NCBI RefSeq assembly: GCF_001514195.1
Contig: NZ_KQ948739.1
Coordinates: 454,958-518,957 of the forward strand
DNA length: 64,000 nucleotides
Source of the DNA: Streptomyces griseorubiginosus
GTDB lineage: Bacteria; Actinomycetota; Actinomycetes; Streptomycetales; Streptomycetaceae
Direction: 5' to 3'
The translations under genes were made by a program, and so were the position numbers. Positions 7,513 to 15,084 of this stretch are shown here, in pieces. Below the pieces are notes generated by a model, which did no database searches, had not been told where the DNA came from, and saw only the letters and a list, made by a program, of their open reading frames with translations. Position 1 is the stretch's first letter; every line of letters starts with the position of its first letter.

Positions 7513-9114
7513 GTGACCGATCTTGGAACGCGCCCCGGACGGGCCCTGCGCCGAGCCACCCCGGCACTGCTCGGCTACGCGGCCGTCCGCGCCCTGGGCC
7601 TTCTCACGCTGGCCCTGTGGAGCGCGGCGCGCGACAAGAGCGCGTACACCTTGTTGACGGCCCGCTGGGACGCGCTCTGGTACACCCGGGTCGCGGAACT
7701 GGGCTACGGCTACGAGGTGCGCCTCCCGAACGGCGACGTGCACTCCAACCTGGCCTTCTTCCCCCTTCTGCCCTGGCTGGAGCGACTGCTGTCCGCGCTG
7801 ACCCCTCTGTCGTACGCCGACGCGGGCTTCGTGGTCTCCCTGCTCGCCTCGCTCGCCGCGGCCTGGGGTGTCTTCGCGGTGACGGACCACGTGTACGGCG
7901 GCCGGGCCGGCGTCTGCGCGGTCCTGCTGTGGGCCGTCCTGCCCGTCGGGATCGTCCAGTCGATGGCGTACAGCGAGTCGCTGTTCACGGCACTCGCGGC
8001 GTGGTCGCTGTACGCGGTCCTGACGGGGCGGTGGGTGACGGCGGGCCTCCTGGCCTCCCTGGCAGGCCTGACCCGCCCGGTCGGACTGGCGGTGGTGGCG
8101 GCGGTGTGGGCGACGGGCGCCGCGGCCTTCCTGCGGGAGCGACGGGACCGCCACGAGACCACGACAACCGCCGGCGACCAGGCCGGCCGCGAGACCACCA
8201 CGGTCGTCGGCGCACGGGAGCAGAGCGAGGCGGCGACGGCCGCCTGCGAACAGGAGCCGGGCGAGATCGCGACGGTCGCCCGCGAACAGGGCTTGGGTGA
8301 GGCCGCAACGGTCGCCTGCGAACGGGACCGGAGCGAGGCCGCCACGGCCGACTGCGAACAGGAGCCGGGCCAGGCCGCCACGGCCGCCTACCAACGGGGC
8401 CAAGGCGAGGCCGCATCGGTCGCCTGTGAACGTGATCGGAGCCGCCCCGAGGGTCCCTCCTCGGGGCGAAACCGAAGCGCGGCGCATGCGGGCGGCGCCC
8501 GTGCCGTCGGACACGCCCCCGAGACCGGGACGGCGTCCCTGAGCGGGCGCGCCCCGGACGCGGAAGGCGCACGCACCCCGTCGCACTCCCCCGGCGTCGG
8601 CAAGAGCGGCGGCACGCGCGTGCGCAGGGCCCTCGGCATGGCGCTGGCCCCCCTCGGCACCGCCGCCTACGTCCTGTGGGTCGGTCACCGCACCGGCAAG
8701 GGCCCCCTCGGCTACCTCGACGTCCAGGCCGGCTGGCGGAACGGGTTCGACGGCGGGTACGCGTTCGCCCGATTCGTCGGCGACAAGTTCACGTCGTTCC
8801 CGTCCGCCCTCGCCGGAGCCGGACTGATCGTCGGGGTCGCGCTGATCATCTGGCTGTACGTGATCTGCGTGCGCCAGGGCCAGCCGCTGCCCCTGTTGGT
8901 GTACGCGGGGGTCGTCACGGCACTCGCCTTGTGCGCGTCGAGCTACTTCGGCTCGAAACCGCGCCTGCTGATGCCCGCCTTCCCCCTGCTGCTCCCCCTC
9001 GCCCTGGCTCTCGCCCGCGCGAGAACCCGCAGGTCAGCCGCGGTCGTGGCCGCCGTCGCCGTCGCGTCCGCCCTGTACGGCGCGTTCTGGCTGAACGGCT
9101 CAGGTCCGCCATGA
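7513..9114 (+). CDS. PIG-V-like polytopic mannosyltransferase with repeat insertion
   Basis: 533 residues. N-terminal TM segments contain RWDALWYTRVAELGYGYE and NLAFFPLLPWLERLLSAL, matching the first luminal loop (WD...) of PIG-V/GT-C type glycosyltransferases that use polyprenyl-phosphate sugars. More TM helices follow, then a long hydrophilic insert (about residues 205-370) containing eight 12-residue repeats; TM helices resume with LGMALAPLGTAAYVLWVGHRTG. The end is a TM-rich C-terminus with SSYFGSKPRLLMPAFPLLLPLALAL. Likely role: transfer of mannose to a membrane or exported acceptor. GTG 7513 is preferred because a -10-like GATAAT sits 7 nt upstream and no ribosome site supports the longer frame. 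Confidence 0.8.
   Translation: MTDLGTRPGRALRRATPALLGYAAVRALGLLTLALWSAARDKSAYTLLTARWDALWYTRVAELGYGYEVRLPNGDVHSNLAFFPLLPWLERLLSALTPLSYADAGFVVSLLASLAAAWGVFAVTDHVYGGRAGVCAVLLWAVLPVGIVQSMAYSESLFTALAAWSLYAVLTGRWVTAGLLASLAGLTRPVGLAVVAAVWATGAAAFLRERRDRHETTTTAGDQAGRETTTVVGAREQSEAATAACEQEPGEIATVAREQGLGEAATVACERDRSEAATADCEQEPGQAATAAYQRGQGEAASVACERDRSRPEGPSSGRNRSAAHAGGARAVGHAPETGTASLSGRAPDAEGARTPSHSPGVGKSGGTRVRRALGMALAPLGTAAYVLWVGHRTGKGPLGYLDVQAGWRNGFDGGYAFARFVGDKFTSFPSALAGAGLIVGVALIIWLYVICVRQGQPLPLLVYAGVVTALALCASSYFGSKPRLLMPAFPLLLPLALALARARTRRSAAVVAAVAVASALYGAFWLNGSGPP
8155..8442 (+). repeat. Eight tandem 36-bp coding repeats (12-residue units)
   Basis: Eight in-frame units of exactly 36 bp encode degenerate 12-mers such as EAATVACERDRS, EAATADCEQEPG and QAATAAYQRGQG (residues 215-310 of the glycosyltransferase). 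They lie in a cytoplasmic or periplasmic loop between TM segments. Units alternate between ERDRS and EQEPG endings and four contain a Cys. Confidence 0.9.
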
Positions 9115-9230
9115 TCGACGGGCCGGCCCCCCGGGCGTCCATGAGCGGCCGGACAATTCCGCCCCATGATTCGGTGAACGAATTCATAAGGGCCATAAAA
9201 CCGGAACCCAGAATGATCAAAGGAATTGAA

Positions 9231-9250
9231 GGGCGGAGCCGCCCCCCTTT
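9231..9250 (+). terminator. Short hairpin followed by T-run
   Basis: GGGCGG-AG-CCGCCC stem (9231-9244), then a C/T run. It lies 117 bp after the glycosyltransferase stop, in an A-rich spacer before the PAP2 gene. Confidence 0.45.
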
Positions 9251-9348
9251 GCGGAATCGCTGGAAATAAACCCCCGCCTGAGAGGAATCCCACATCACAT
9301 CGTCATCACAAAGCCGCTGATTCGACAGGGAACAGAGCTCACTCGCTG

Positions 9349-9354
9349 TAACGT
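9349..9354 (+). promoter_or_regulatory. -10 element of a probable leaderless promoter (PAP2 gene)
   Basis: TAACGT ends 7 nt before GTG 9362 with no ribosome-binding site between. Confidence 0.4.
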
Positions 9355-9361
9355 CGATTGG

Positions 9362-10393
9362 GTGCGTACCGAACGAAACCCCACCCGTCTGGACCGGGTG
9401 TTCGCCAGACTGGACCGTGAGCCGGAACGGCCGGCCCACCTCAGCGTGCCGAGAGCGAGCCGTCACCGGACCGTCCTCGTGGTCGCGGCCCTGGCGTTCT
9501 ACCTGGCGATCGTGTGGCTGGTGGTGACCACCTCGTGGCTGGTCCGCCTCGACTGGCAGGTCATGTTCTTCCGGCCGTACCAGCAGTGGGCGTCCATCCA
9601 CTGGTTCGTCGACTACTACGTGGTGCTGGGCCAGCGCGGCCCGACCGCGGTGATGGTCGCGGCCTGGCTGGGCTGGCGTTCCTGGCGGCAGCACACCCTG
9701 CGCCCGCTGCTGACCCTCGGCACCTCGCTGCTGCTGCTGAACATCACGGTCGGCGCCGCCAAGTACGGCATGGGACGGCTCGGACCGCACTACGCCACCG
9801 TCATCGGCTCGAACGAGATGGGCATGGGCGGCGATATATTTCCCAGCGGCCACACCGCGAACGCCGTGGTGACCTGGGGAATCCTGGCCTATCTGGCCTC
9901 CACCCCGAGAGCCCGCCGCTGGCTGTCCGCGATCTCCGCGGTGACCTCGCTGGGCGTCGGCATGGCCACCGTCTACCTCGGTACGCACTGGCTGAGCGAC
10001 GTCCTGCTGGGCTGGGTCGCGGGGCTGCTGATCCTGCTGGCGCTCCCCTGGTTCGAGCCGCTGATCGCCCGCACCGAGGTCTACGCCTTCGACCTGCGCG
10101 ACCGCTGGCGGGCCCGCGGCGGCGTCAGGGCCCCGGCCCCCGTCACCCCGGTCACGGCCCCCGCGCCGGCCCGGCTCAAGCCGCTCACCGCCCCGCAGAA
10201 CGAGACCGCGGCCCGCGAGGCCGTCGCTCCGCCGCGCGGACCCAGGACACCGATCCACCTGTCCCCCGGCCCGCACACCAGCCGCTCGGAGCGCACCCCG
10301 GTCACCCCGGTCGGCAGCCGCCGTCCGCCGCACTCCGACCGCCTCGTCCGCGGCACCCCGTCCTCGGCCACCCGCCCGCTGACCGGCGGCTGA
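9362..10393 (+). CDS. PAP2-family membrane phosphatase
   Basis: 343 residues with about six TM segments. The PAP2 motifs are visible: AAKYGMGRLGP (a variant of KxxxxxxRP), FPSGHTAN (PSGH) and VYLGTHWLSDVLLGW (last motif with His and Asp). The enzyme should dephosphorylate a lipid phosphate or polyprenyl diphosphate at the membrane outer face. The C-terminal 90 residues after the last TM are Pro/Arg-rich, apparently disordered and cytoplasmic. The upstream glycosyltransferase may use lipid-linked sugar, so a lipid-carrier recycling role is possible (inference). The gene ends at a very strong hairpin. Confidence 0.85.
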   Translation: MRTERNPTRLDRVFARLDREPERPAHLSVPRASRHRTVLVVAALAFYLAIVWLVVTTSWLVRLDWQVMFFRPYQQWASIHWFVDYYVVLGQRGPTAVMVAAWLGWRSWRQHTLRPLLTLGTSLLLLNITVGAAKYGMGRLGPHYATVIGSNEMGMGGDIFPSGHTANAVVTWGILAYLASTPRARRWLSAISAVTSLGVGMATVYLGTHWLSDVLLGWVAGLLILLALPWFEPLIARTEVYAFDLRDRWRARGGVRAPAPVTPVTAPAPARLKPLTAPQNETAAREAVAPPRGPRTPIHLSPGPHTSRSERTPVTPVGSRRPPHSDRLVRGTPSSATRPLTGG

Positions 10394-10430
10394 CCGGCTC
10401 CGTCGCAGGTACGCACACCACCTCGCAGCG

Positions 10431-10486
10431 GTACGACGACGAAGGCCCCGGCTCCCTCCCAGGAGCCGGGGCCTTCGTCGTCGTAC
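10431..10486. terminator. Very strong 25-bp hairpin terminator
   Basis: Perfect 25-bp stem (10431-10455 with 10462-10486) and 6-nt loop between the convergent PAP2 and I78 genes. Confidence 0.85.
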
Positions 10487-10510
10487 CGGGAATCTCGCCC
10501 CCTCCGGCTA

Positions 10511-10630
10511 CCGGGGACCTCGGCCCCTCCGGATGCCGGGAACCTGCGGACGCCGGGGACCTCAGCCCCTCCGGATACCGGGAACCTGCGGATACCGGGG
10601 ATCCAGCCCCCCAGGTACCGGGATCTCAGC
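10511..10630. repeat. 42-bp tandem repeat array at the 3' end of the I78 gene
   Basis: Units start at 10511, 10553 and 10595 (the third is partial). Each unit is built from two related halves, CCGGGGACCTC.. and CCGGGAACCTG... The minus-strand stop codon of the I78 gene (10626-10628) lies in the last, degenerate copy. Confidence 0.8.
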
Positions 10631-10841
10631 CCTTCCAGGCCCGCGCGACGAAGCCGTCCTTCACCTCGAAGTTCAGCCGGCCCGCGCGGTACTCCATCGT
10701 GATGATCGCCCCCGGCGGCAGCGACCGGACCGTCGGCCAGCCCCGCTCGCGCGCGATCCGCTCGGCGGCTGCGGAGTCGAGGCCGACATAGGTGTCCGGG
10801 CTGTCGTCGGGTTCGGCGGACGGTGTGGGAATGGGTGCCAT
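10626..10841 (-). CDS. Small I78-family peptidase inhibitor-like protein
   Basis: 71 residues. The segment DTYVGLDSAAAERIARERGWPTVRSLPPGA followed by EYRAGRLNFEVKDGFVARAWKG matches the I78 serine-protease inhibitor fold (a potato-inhibitor-like domain; GRLNFEVKDG is its conserved turn). The two Cys of many I78 proteins are absent and there is no signal peptide, so it probably acts inside the cell or has a different role. ATG 10841 has a TAGCGT hexamer 6 nt upstream and no Shine-Dalgarno, consistent with a leaderless mRNA. The stop lies in a tandem-repeat array. Confidence 0.75.
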   Translation of the reverse strand: MAPIPTPSAEPDDSPDTYVGLDSAAAERIARERGWPTVRSLPPGAIITMEYRAGRLNFEVKDGFVARAWKG

Positions 10842-10847
10842 GGCGCC

Positions 10848-10853
10848 ACGCTA
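10848..10853 (-). promoter_or_regulatory. -10 element of a leaderless promoter (I78 gene)
   Basis: TAGCGT on the minus strand, 6 nt before ATG 10841; no ribosome-binding site. Confidence 0.5.
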
Positions 10854-10927
10854 GGCCCTGCCCGGTGGCTGCGGAAGTCCGTACCCGGCCCCCCTCCTGT
10901 CACGCTTCTGTCACAGGATCAAGGTCC

Positions 10928-10970
10928 GCGTTTCCCTAGCGGTGCGTCACACGGACGGGCGTTTCCCTAG
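10928..10970. repeat. 12-bp direct repeats upstream of ctaD
   Basis: GCGTTTCCCTAG occurs at 10928-10939 and 10959-10970, 31 bp apart (three helical turns), about 240-280 bp before ctaD. This is a possible activator site; regulator unknown. The rest of the 365-bp gap shows nothing else I can name. Confidence 0.4.
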
Positions 10971-11206
10971 CCCTTCCGCGGGTATTCGAACGAAATTCCC
11001 GCGTGTCCCCCGACTTCCCCGAAAGGACTGTGAGAAGGCTGGGCGAAGAACAGCCGCGGCCCCTTTGCCCGCCTATACCGGATGGGGACCGGGAAGCTGA
11101 CACCGCATAAGAAATACACGGTTCCGGCACAGAACCCCCTTACGCCCCCTGTCGCCGCGCACGACGGCGCGAGCATCATGGCGTGAGCCGAGCGAAGGGG
11201 CGAGCG

Positions 11207-12919
11207 ATGGGGACGCAGACCGCGCAGGCGACGGCAGGACCCGTGCGGGCCAGGCGGCACAGGCGGCGCGGGCGGCTGGTCGTGGACTGGCTGACCACCA
11301 CCGACCACAAGAAGATCGGCCACCTGTATCTGATCACGTCGTTCGTGTTCTTCCTGGTCGGCGGGGTCATGGCCCTGCTGATGCGCGCCGAGCTCGCCCG
11401 CCCCGGGCTCCAGATCATGGACAACCAGCAGTACAACCAGCTGTTCACGATGCACGGCACGATCATGCTGCTGCTGTTCGCGACCCCGAGCTTCGCGGGC
11501 TTCGCCAACGAGCTGATGCCGCTCCAGATCGGCGCCCCGGACGTGGCCTTCCCCCGGCTGAACATGCTGTCGTACTGGTTCTTCCTGTTCGGCGGGCTGA
11601 TCGTGCTGGGGTCGCTGCTCGTGCCGACCGGCCCCGCCGCCTTCGGCTGGTTCGCCTACGCGCCCCTGAACAACTCCGCGCACTCCCCCGGCGTCGGCCC
11701 CGACCTGTGGACCATGGGCCTTGCGCTGGCCGGCTTCGGCACGATCCTCGGGGCGGTCAACTTCATCACCACGATCATCGGGATGCGCGCGCCCGGCATG
11801 ACGATGTTCCGGATGCCGATCTTCACCTGGAACACCCTGTTCACGTCGATCCTGATCCTGCTGGCGTTCCCGGTGCTCGCGGCCGCCCTGCTGGTCCTGG
11901 AGGCGGACCGGCGCTTCGGCTCTCAGGTCTTCGAGGCGGGCAACGGCGGGGCGCTGCTGTGGCAGCACCTGTTCTGGTTCTTCGGGCATCCCGAGGTGTA
12001 CATCATCGCGCTGCCGTTCTTCGGGATCATCACGGAGATCATCCCGGTCTTCAGCCGCAAGCCGATCTTCGGTTATCTGACGCTGGTGGCGGCGACGATG
12101 TCGATCACCGGACTGTCGATCGTGGTGTGGGCGCACCATATGTTCGTCACCGGCGCGGTGCTGCTCCCCTTCTTCTCCTTCATGAGCTTCCTGATCGCCG
12201 TCCCGACCGGAGTGAAGTTCTTCAACTGGACCGGGACCATGATCAAGGGCTCGCTGTCCTTCGAGACACCGATGCTGTGGGCCACGGGCTTCCTGGTGAC
12301 GTTCCTGTTCGGCGGTCTGACCGGGGTGCTGCTGGCCTCGCCGCCGCTGGACTTCCATGTGTCGGACACCTACTTCGTGGTGGCGCACTTCCACTACGTC
12401 GTCTTCGGCACGGTCGTCTTCGCGATCTTCGCCGGCTTCTACTTCTGGTGGCCCAAGTTCACCGGGAAGCTGCTCGACGAACGGCTCGGCAAGATCCACT
12501 TCTGGACGCTGTTCGTGGGCTTCCACACCACGTTCCTGGTGCAGCACTGGCTGGGCGCTGAGGGCATGCCCCGCCGGTACGCGGACTATCTCGCCGCCGA
12601 CGGCTTCACTGCCCTGAACACGGTCTCGACGATCGGCGCGTTCCTGCTCGGCATGTCGACGCTGCCGTTCCTCTACAACATCTGGAAGACCGCGAAGTAC
12701 GGCGTGCCGGTCGAGGTGGACGACCCCTGGGGCTTCGGGCGCTCCCTGGAGTGGGCGACCTCCTGCCCGCCGCCGCGGCACAACTTCACGACGCTGCCGC
12801 GGATCCGTTCCGAGTCCCCGGCGTTCGACCTGCACCATCCGGAGTACGCGGCCCAGGCTCCGCAGCCGGAGCCGAAGAGCGAGCAAGCGAGCGAGCAAGC
12901 CGGTCACGAACCGTCCTGA
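11207..12919 (+). CDS. ctaD: Cytochrome c oxidase subunit I (aa3 type)
   Basis: About 570 residues, 12 TM helices. Metal-ligand motifs are intact: MHGTIMLLLFATP (low-spin haem His), FFGHPEVYIIALPFFGII (CuB His and cross-linked Tyr), VWAHHMF (two CuB His) and VAHFHYVVFGT (haem a3 and haem a His). It pumps protons while reducing oxygen. ATG 11207 is preferred over an in-frame GTG at 11183 because AAGGGG lies 6 nt upstream. No ctaC, ctaE or qcr genes are near, so this is a stand-alone copy. It must use subunits encoded elsewhere or replace the housekeeping CtaD under special conditions. Its last 134 bp overlap the opposite-strand WYL gene. Confidence 0.92.
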   Translation: MGTQTAQATAGPVRARRHRRRGRLVVDWLTTTDHKKIGHLYLITSFVFFLVGGVMALLMRAELARPGLQIMDNQQYNQLFTMHGTIMLLLFATPSFAGFANELMPLQIGAPDVAFPRLNMLSYWFFLFGGLIVLGSLLVPTGPAAFGWFAYAPLNNSAHSPGVGPDLWTMGLALAGFGTILGAVNFITTIIGMRAPGMTMFRMPIFTWNTLFTSILILLAFPVLAAALLVLEADRRFGSQVFEAGNGGALLWQHLFWFFGHPEVYIIALPFFGIITEIIPVFSRKPIFGYLTLVAATMSITGLSIVVWAHHMFVTGAVLLPFFSFMSFLIAVPTGVKFFNWTGTMIKGSLSFETPMLWATGFLVTFLFGGLTGVLLASPPLDFHVSDTYFVVAHFHYVVFGTVVFAIFAGFYFWWPKFTGKLLDERLGKIHFWTLFVGFHTTFLVQHWLGAEGMPRRYADYLAADGFTALNTVSTIGAFLLGMSTLPFLYNIWKTAKYGVPVEVDDPWGFGRSLEWATSCPPPRHNFTTLPRIRSESPAFDLHHPEYAAQAPQPEPKSEQASEQAGHEPS

Positions 12920-13895
12920 TCGCCTCGGTCAGCTCGGCGGGTTCCAGCACCTCGAACTCGAAGCCTGTCAGGACCACATGGATCACCATGACGTCGAGGC
13001 TGGAGGCGCCGGTGCGCAGGATGCAGCTGCCGGGCCCCTCCGCCTCCAGAACCCCGGCGCTCGGCGAGATCCGCTCGGCGGCCTCCTCGACGGGCACCAG
13101 CAGCCGTACGACCGCGTGCGAGGCGTACGCGCGCGTGGAGACGCCTCGCGAGACATAGGCGGCGAGGTCGTCGGCGGGCGGGGTGCGCGGGGTGAAGCGG
13201 GGGCCGTGCGGCGGCTTCGGGGTGATCCGGTCGACGCGGAAGGTCCGCCAGTCGTCGCGGTCGAGGTCCCAGGCGACCAGGTACCAGCGCCGCTCGCTGC
13301 ACACCAGGCGGTGCGGTTCGACGGTACGGCGGCTGGCGGCGCCCATGGGGGTCCCCCCGGTCGAGGTTGTTCGAGACTGGGGGCGGTCGCTGTACTCGAA
13401 GCGCAGGCGCTCGGCGTCCCGGCACAGGTGGGCGAGCTCGGTGAGGACGGCCGGGTCGACGGCGGAGGGCTGGGGGCCGCGGAGCATCGGCACGGTGAAG
13501 GCGTTCAGGGCACCCACCCGGCGGCGCAGCCGGCCCGGCAGGACCTGCTCCAGCTTGGCGAGGGCCCGCACCGAGGTCTCGCCGATGCCCTCGATGCCCT
13601 GGCCCGCGGCGGTGCGCAGTCCGACGGCGACCGCGACGGCCTCGTCGTCGTCCAGGAGCAGCGGGGGCAGCTCAGCGCCCGCGCCCAGCTGGTAGCCGCC
13701 GCCGGTGCCGGGGCTGGCGTTGACGGGGTAGCCCAGCTCGCGCAGCCGGTCCACGTCCCGGCGCACGGTGCGCGGGGTGACGCCGAGGCGTTCGGCGAGG
13801 GCGGCGCCGGACCAGTCGCGGTGGGCCTGGAGGAGCGAGAGCAGGCGCAGCAGTCGTGCCGAGGTCTCCAGCATGGGGCCGAGTCTGCCAGTCAT
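12786..13895 (-). CDS. WYL-domain transcriptional regulator (YafY type)
   Basis: 369 residues. An N-terminal HTH (SARLLRLLSLLQAHRDWSGAALAERLGVTPRTVRRDVDRLRELGY, here described as residues 11-56) is followed by the YafY-type central region LPPLLLDDDEAVAVAVGLR. Then comes a WYL domain with VEPHRLVCSERRWYLVAWDLDRDDWRTFRVDRI, and a WCX-like C-terminus. Such proteins bind DNA and sense a ligand through the WYL fold. ATG 13895 is chosen because TACTGT lies 5 nt upstream and inside a perfect palindrome, giving an autoregulated leaderless mRNA. The last 30 residues are Ala/Pro/Gly-rich, encoded antisense to ctaD. It probably controls the divergent epoxide hydrolase. Confidence 0.88.
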   Translation of the reverse strand: MTGRLGPMLETSARLLRLLSLLQAHRDWSGAALAERLGVTPRTVRRDVDRLRELGYPVNASPGTGGGYQLGAGAELPPLLLDDDEAVAVAVGLRTAAGQGIEGIGETSVRALAKLEQVLPGRLRRRVGALNAFTVPMLRGPQPSAVDPAVLTELAHLCRDAERLRFEYSDRPQSRTTSTGGTPMGAASRRTVEPHRLVCSERRWYLVAWDLDRDDWRTFRVDRITPKPPHGPRFTPRTPPADDLAAYVSRGVSTRAYASHAVVRLLVPVEEAAERISPSAGVLEAEGPGSCILRTGASSLDVMVIHVVLTGFEFEVLEPAELTEAIRTVRDRLARSLARSSAPAAEPGPRTPDGAGRTPGTRNGSAAAS

Positions 13896-13896
13896 C

Positions 13897-13915
13897 GCGG
13901 ACAGTAGCTGTCCGC
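13897..13915. promoter_or_regulatory. Palindromic operator shared by the WYL regulator and epoxide hydrolase
   Basis: GCGGACAG-TAG-CTGTCCGC, perfect 8-bp arms with a 3-bp centre, in the 41-bp gap between the two divergent starts. On the minus strand it contains the regulator's -10 (TACTGT). On the plus strand it covers the -35 position of the hydrolase promoter (-10 TACCTT at 13925-13930). One bound dimer could repress both genes. Confidence 0.75.
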
Positions 13916-13936
13916 AAGTCTTCCTACCTTGGACTC

Positions 13937-15070
13937 ATGGCAGACGACAGCGTGCACAGCCACCGGATCGACATCCCGCAGGCCCAGCTCGACGACCTGC
14001 ACACCCGCCTGGACCTCACCCGCTGGCCGGACGAACTCCCGGACGCCGGCTGGGCGTACGGCGCCTCCCTGCCGTATCTGCGCGATCTCGCCGGGTACTG
14101 GCGGAACGCCTACGACTGGCGCAAGCACGAGGCCGCCCTCAACGAACTCCCGCAGTTCGTCACCGAGATCGACGGCGCCCGGGTGCACTTCCTGCACATC
14201 CGCTCCGCCCGCGAGGACGCGCTCCCGCTGATCCTGACGCACGGCTGGCCGGGGTCGATCGTGGAGTTCCTCGGCGTGATCGGCTCCCTGAGCGAGGACT
14301 TCCACCTGGTGATCCCGTCCATCCCGGGCTTCGGCTTCTCCGGGCCCACCCGTGACAAGGGCTGGAACGTCAACCGGGTCGCCCGCGCCTGGGCGGAGCT
14401 GATGCGCAGGCTCGGCTACGAGCGGTACGGCGCCCACGGCGGCGACATGGGCGCGCTGATCTCCCCCGCGCTCGCCCGCGTCGCCCCCGAGTCCGTGGTC
14501 GGCGTCCATGTGAACGCCGCCTCGGTCGGCTTCATCCCGCTCGGCCCGGTCGACGAGGAGGCACGGCAGGGGCTGACCGAGCGCGAGCTGAGGAGCCTCG
14601 CGAGCATCGCCGACTTCACCACGGACGGCTTCGGCTACAACGTCCTCCAGTCGACCCGCCCGCAGACCCTGTCGTACGGCCTGACCGACTCGCCCGTCGG
14701 CCAACTGGCCTGGATCATGGAGAAGTTCCAGGCGTGGACGCACTCCTCAGCGGCCCTGCCGGAGGACGCGGTCGACCGGGACACCCTGCTCACCAACGTG
14801 ATGCTGTACTGGCTGACCGGCACGGCCGGTTCCGCGGCCCGCATGTACTACGAGAACAGCCATGTGCCCGACTGGTTCCCGACGTCGGACTCGGGGGTGC
14901 CGACCGCGGTGGCCAACTTCGGCGAGGACGTGGCGATCCGCCGCTGGGCCGAGCAGGCCAACACCGTGGTCCGCTGGACGGAGTTCGACCGCGGCGGCCA
15001 CTTCGCCGCCCTGGAGGTCCCGGAGTTGCTGTCCGGCGACATCAGGGAGTTCTTCGGCGCACTGCGCTGA
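13937..15070 (+). CDS. Epoxide hydrolase (microsomal/EHN type alpha/beta hydrolase)
   Basis: 377 residues. An EHN-type N-terminal region (DLHTRLDLTRWPDELPDAGWAYG) precedes an alpha/beta hydrolase core with LTHGWPGSIVEFL (oxyanion HGWPGS), the nucleophile elbow AHGGDMGALI (Asp), the lid pair ARMYYEN (Tyr) and the catalytic His in FDRGGHFAALEVPE. The enzyme opens epoxides by an alkyl-enzyme ester. ATG 13937 has no ribosome site but TACCTT ends 6 nt upstream, suggesting a leaderless mRNA. The WYL regulator is divergent and shares the operator, so the pair looks like a ligand-induced detoxification unit. Confidence 0.9.
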   Translation: MADDSVHSHRIDIPQAQLDDLHTRLDLTRWPDELPDAGWAYGASLPYLRDLAGYWRNAYDWRKHEAALNELPQFVTEIDGARVHFLHIRSAREDALPLILTHGWPGSIVEFLGVIGSLSEDFHLVIPSIPGFGFSGPTRDKGWNVNRVARAWAELMRRLGYERYGAHGGDMGALISPALARVAPESVVGVHVNAASVGFIPLGPVDEEARQGLTERELRSLASIADFTTDGFGYNVLQSTRPQTLSYGLTDSPVGQLAWIMEKFQAWTHSSAALPEDAVDRDTLLTNVMLYWLTGTAGSAARMYYENSHVPDWFPTSDSGVPTAVANFGEDVAIRRWAEQANTVVRWTEFDRGGHFAALEVPELLSGDIREFFGALR

Positions 15071-15084
15071 GGGACACCGACAGG

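Noticed and set aside
4392..8300. A very long plus-strand open frame antisense to the dehydrogenase and MFS genes
   Set aside because: It lies opposite genes with clear family motifs and ribosome sites. Long antisense frames are expected in DNA with this GC bias, and its translation is Arg/Gly/His-rich with no motif.
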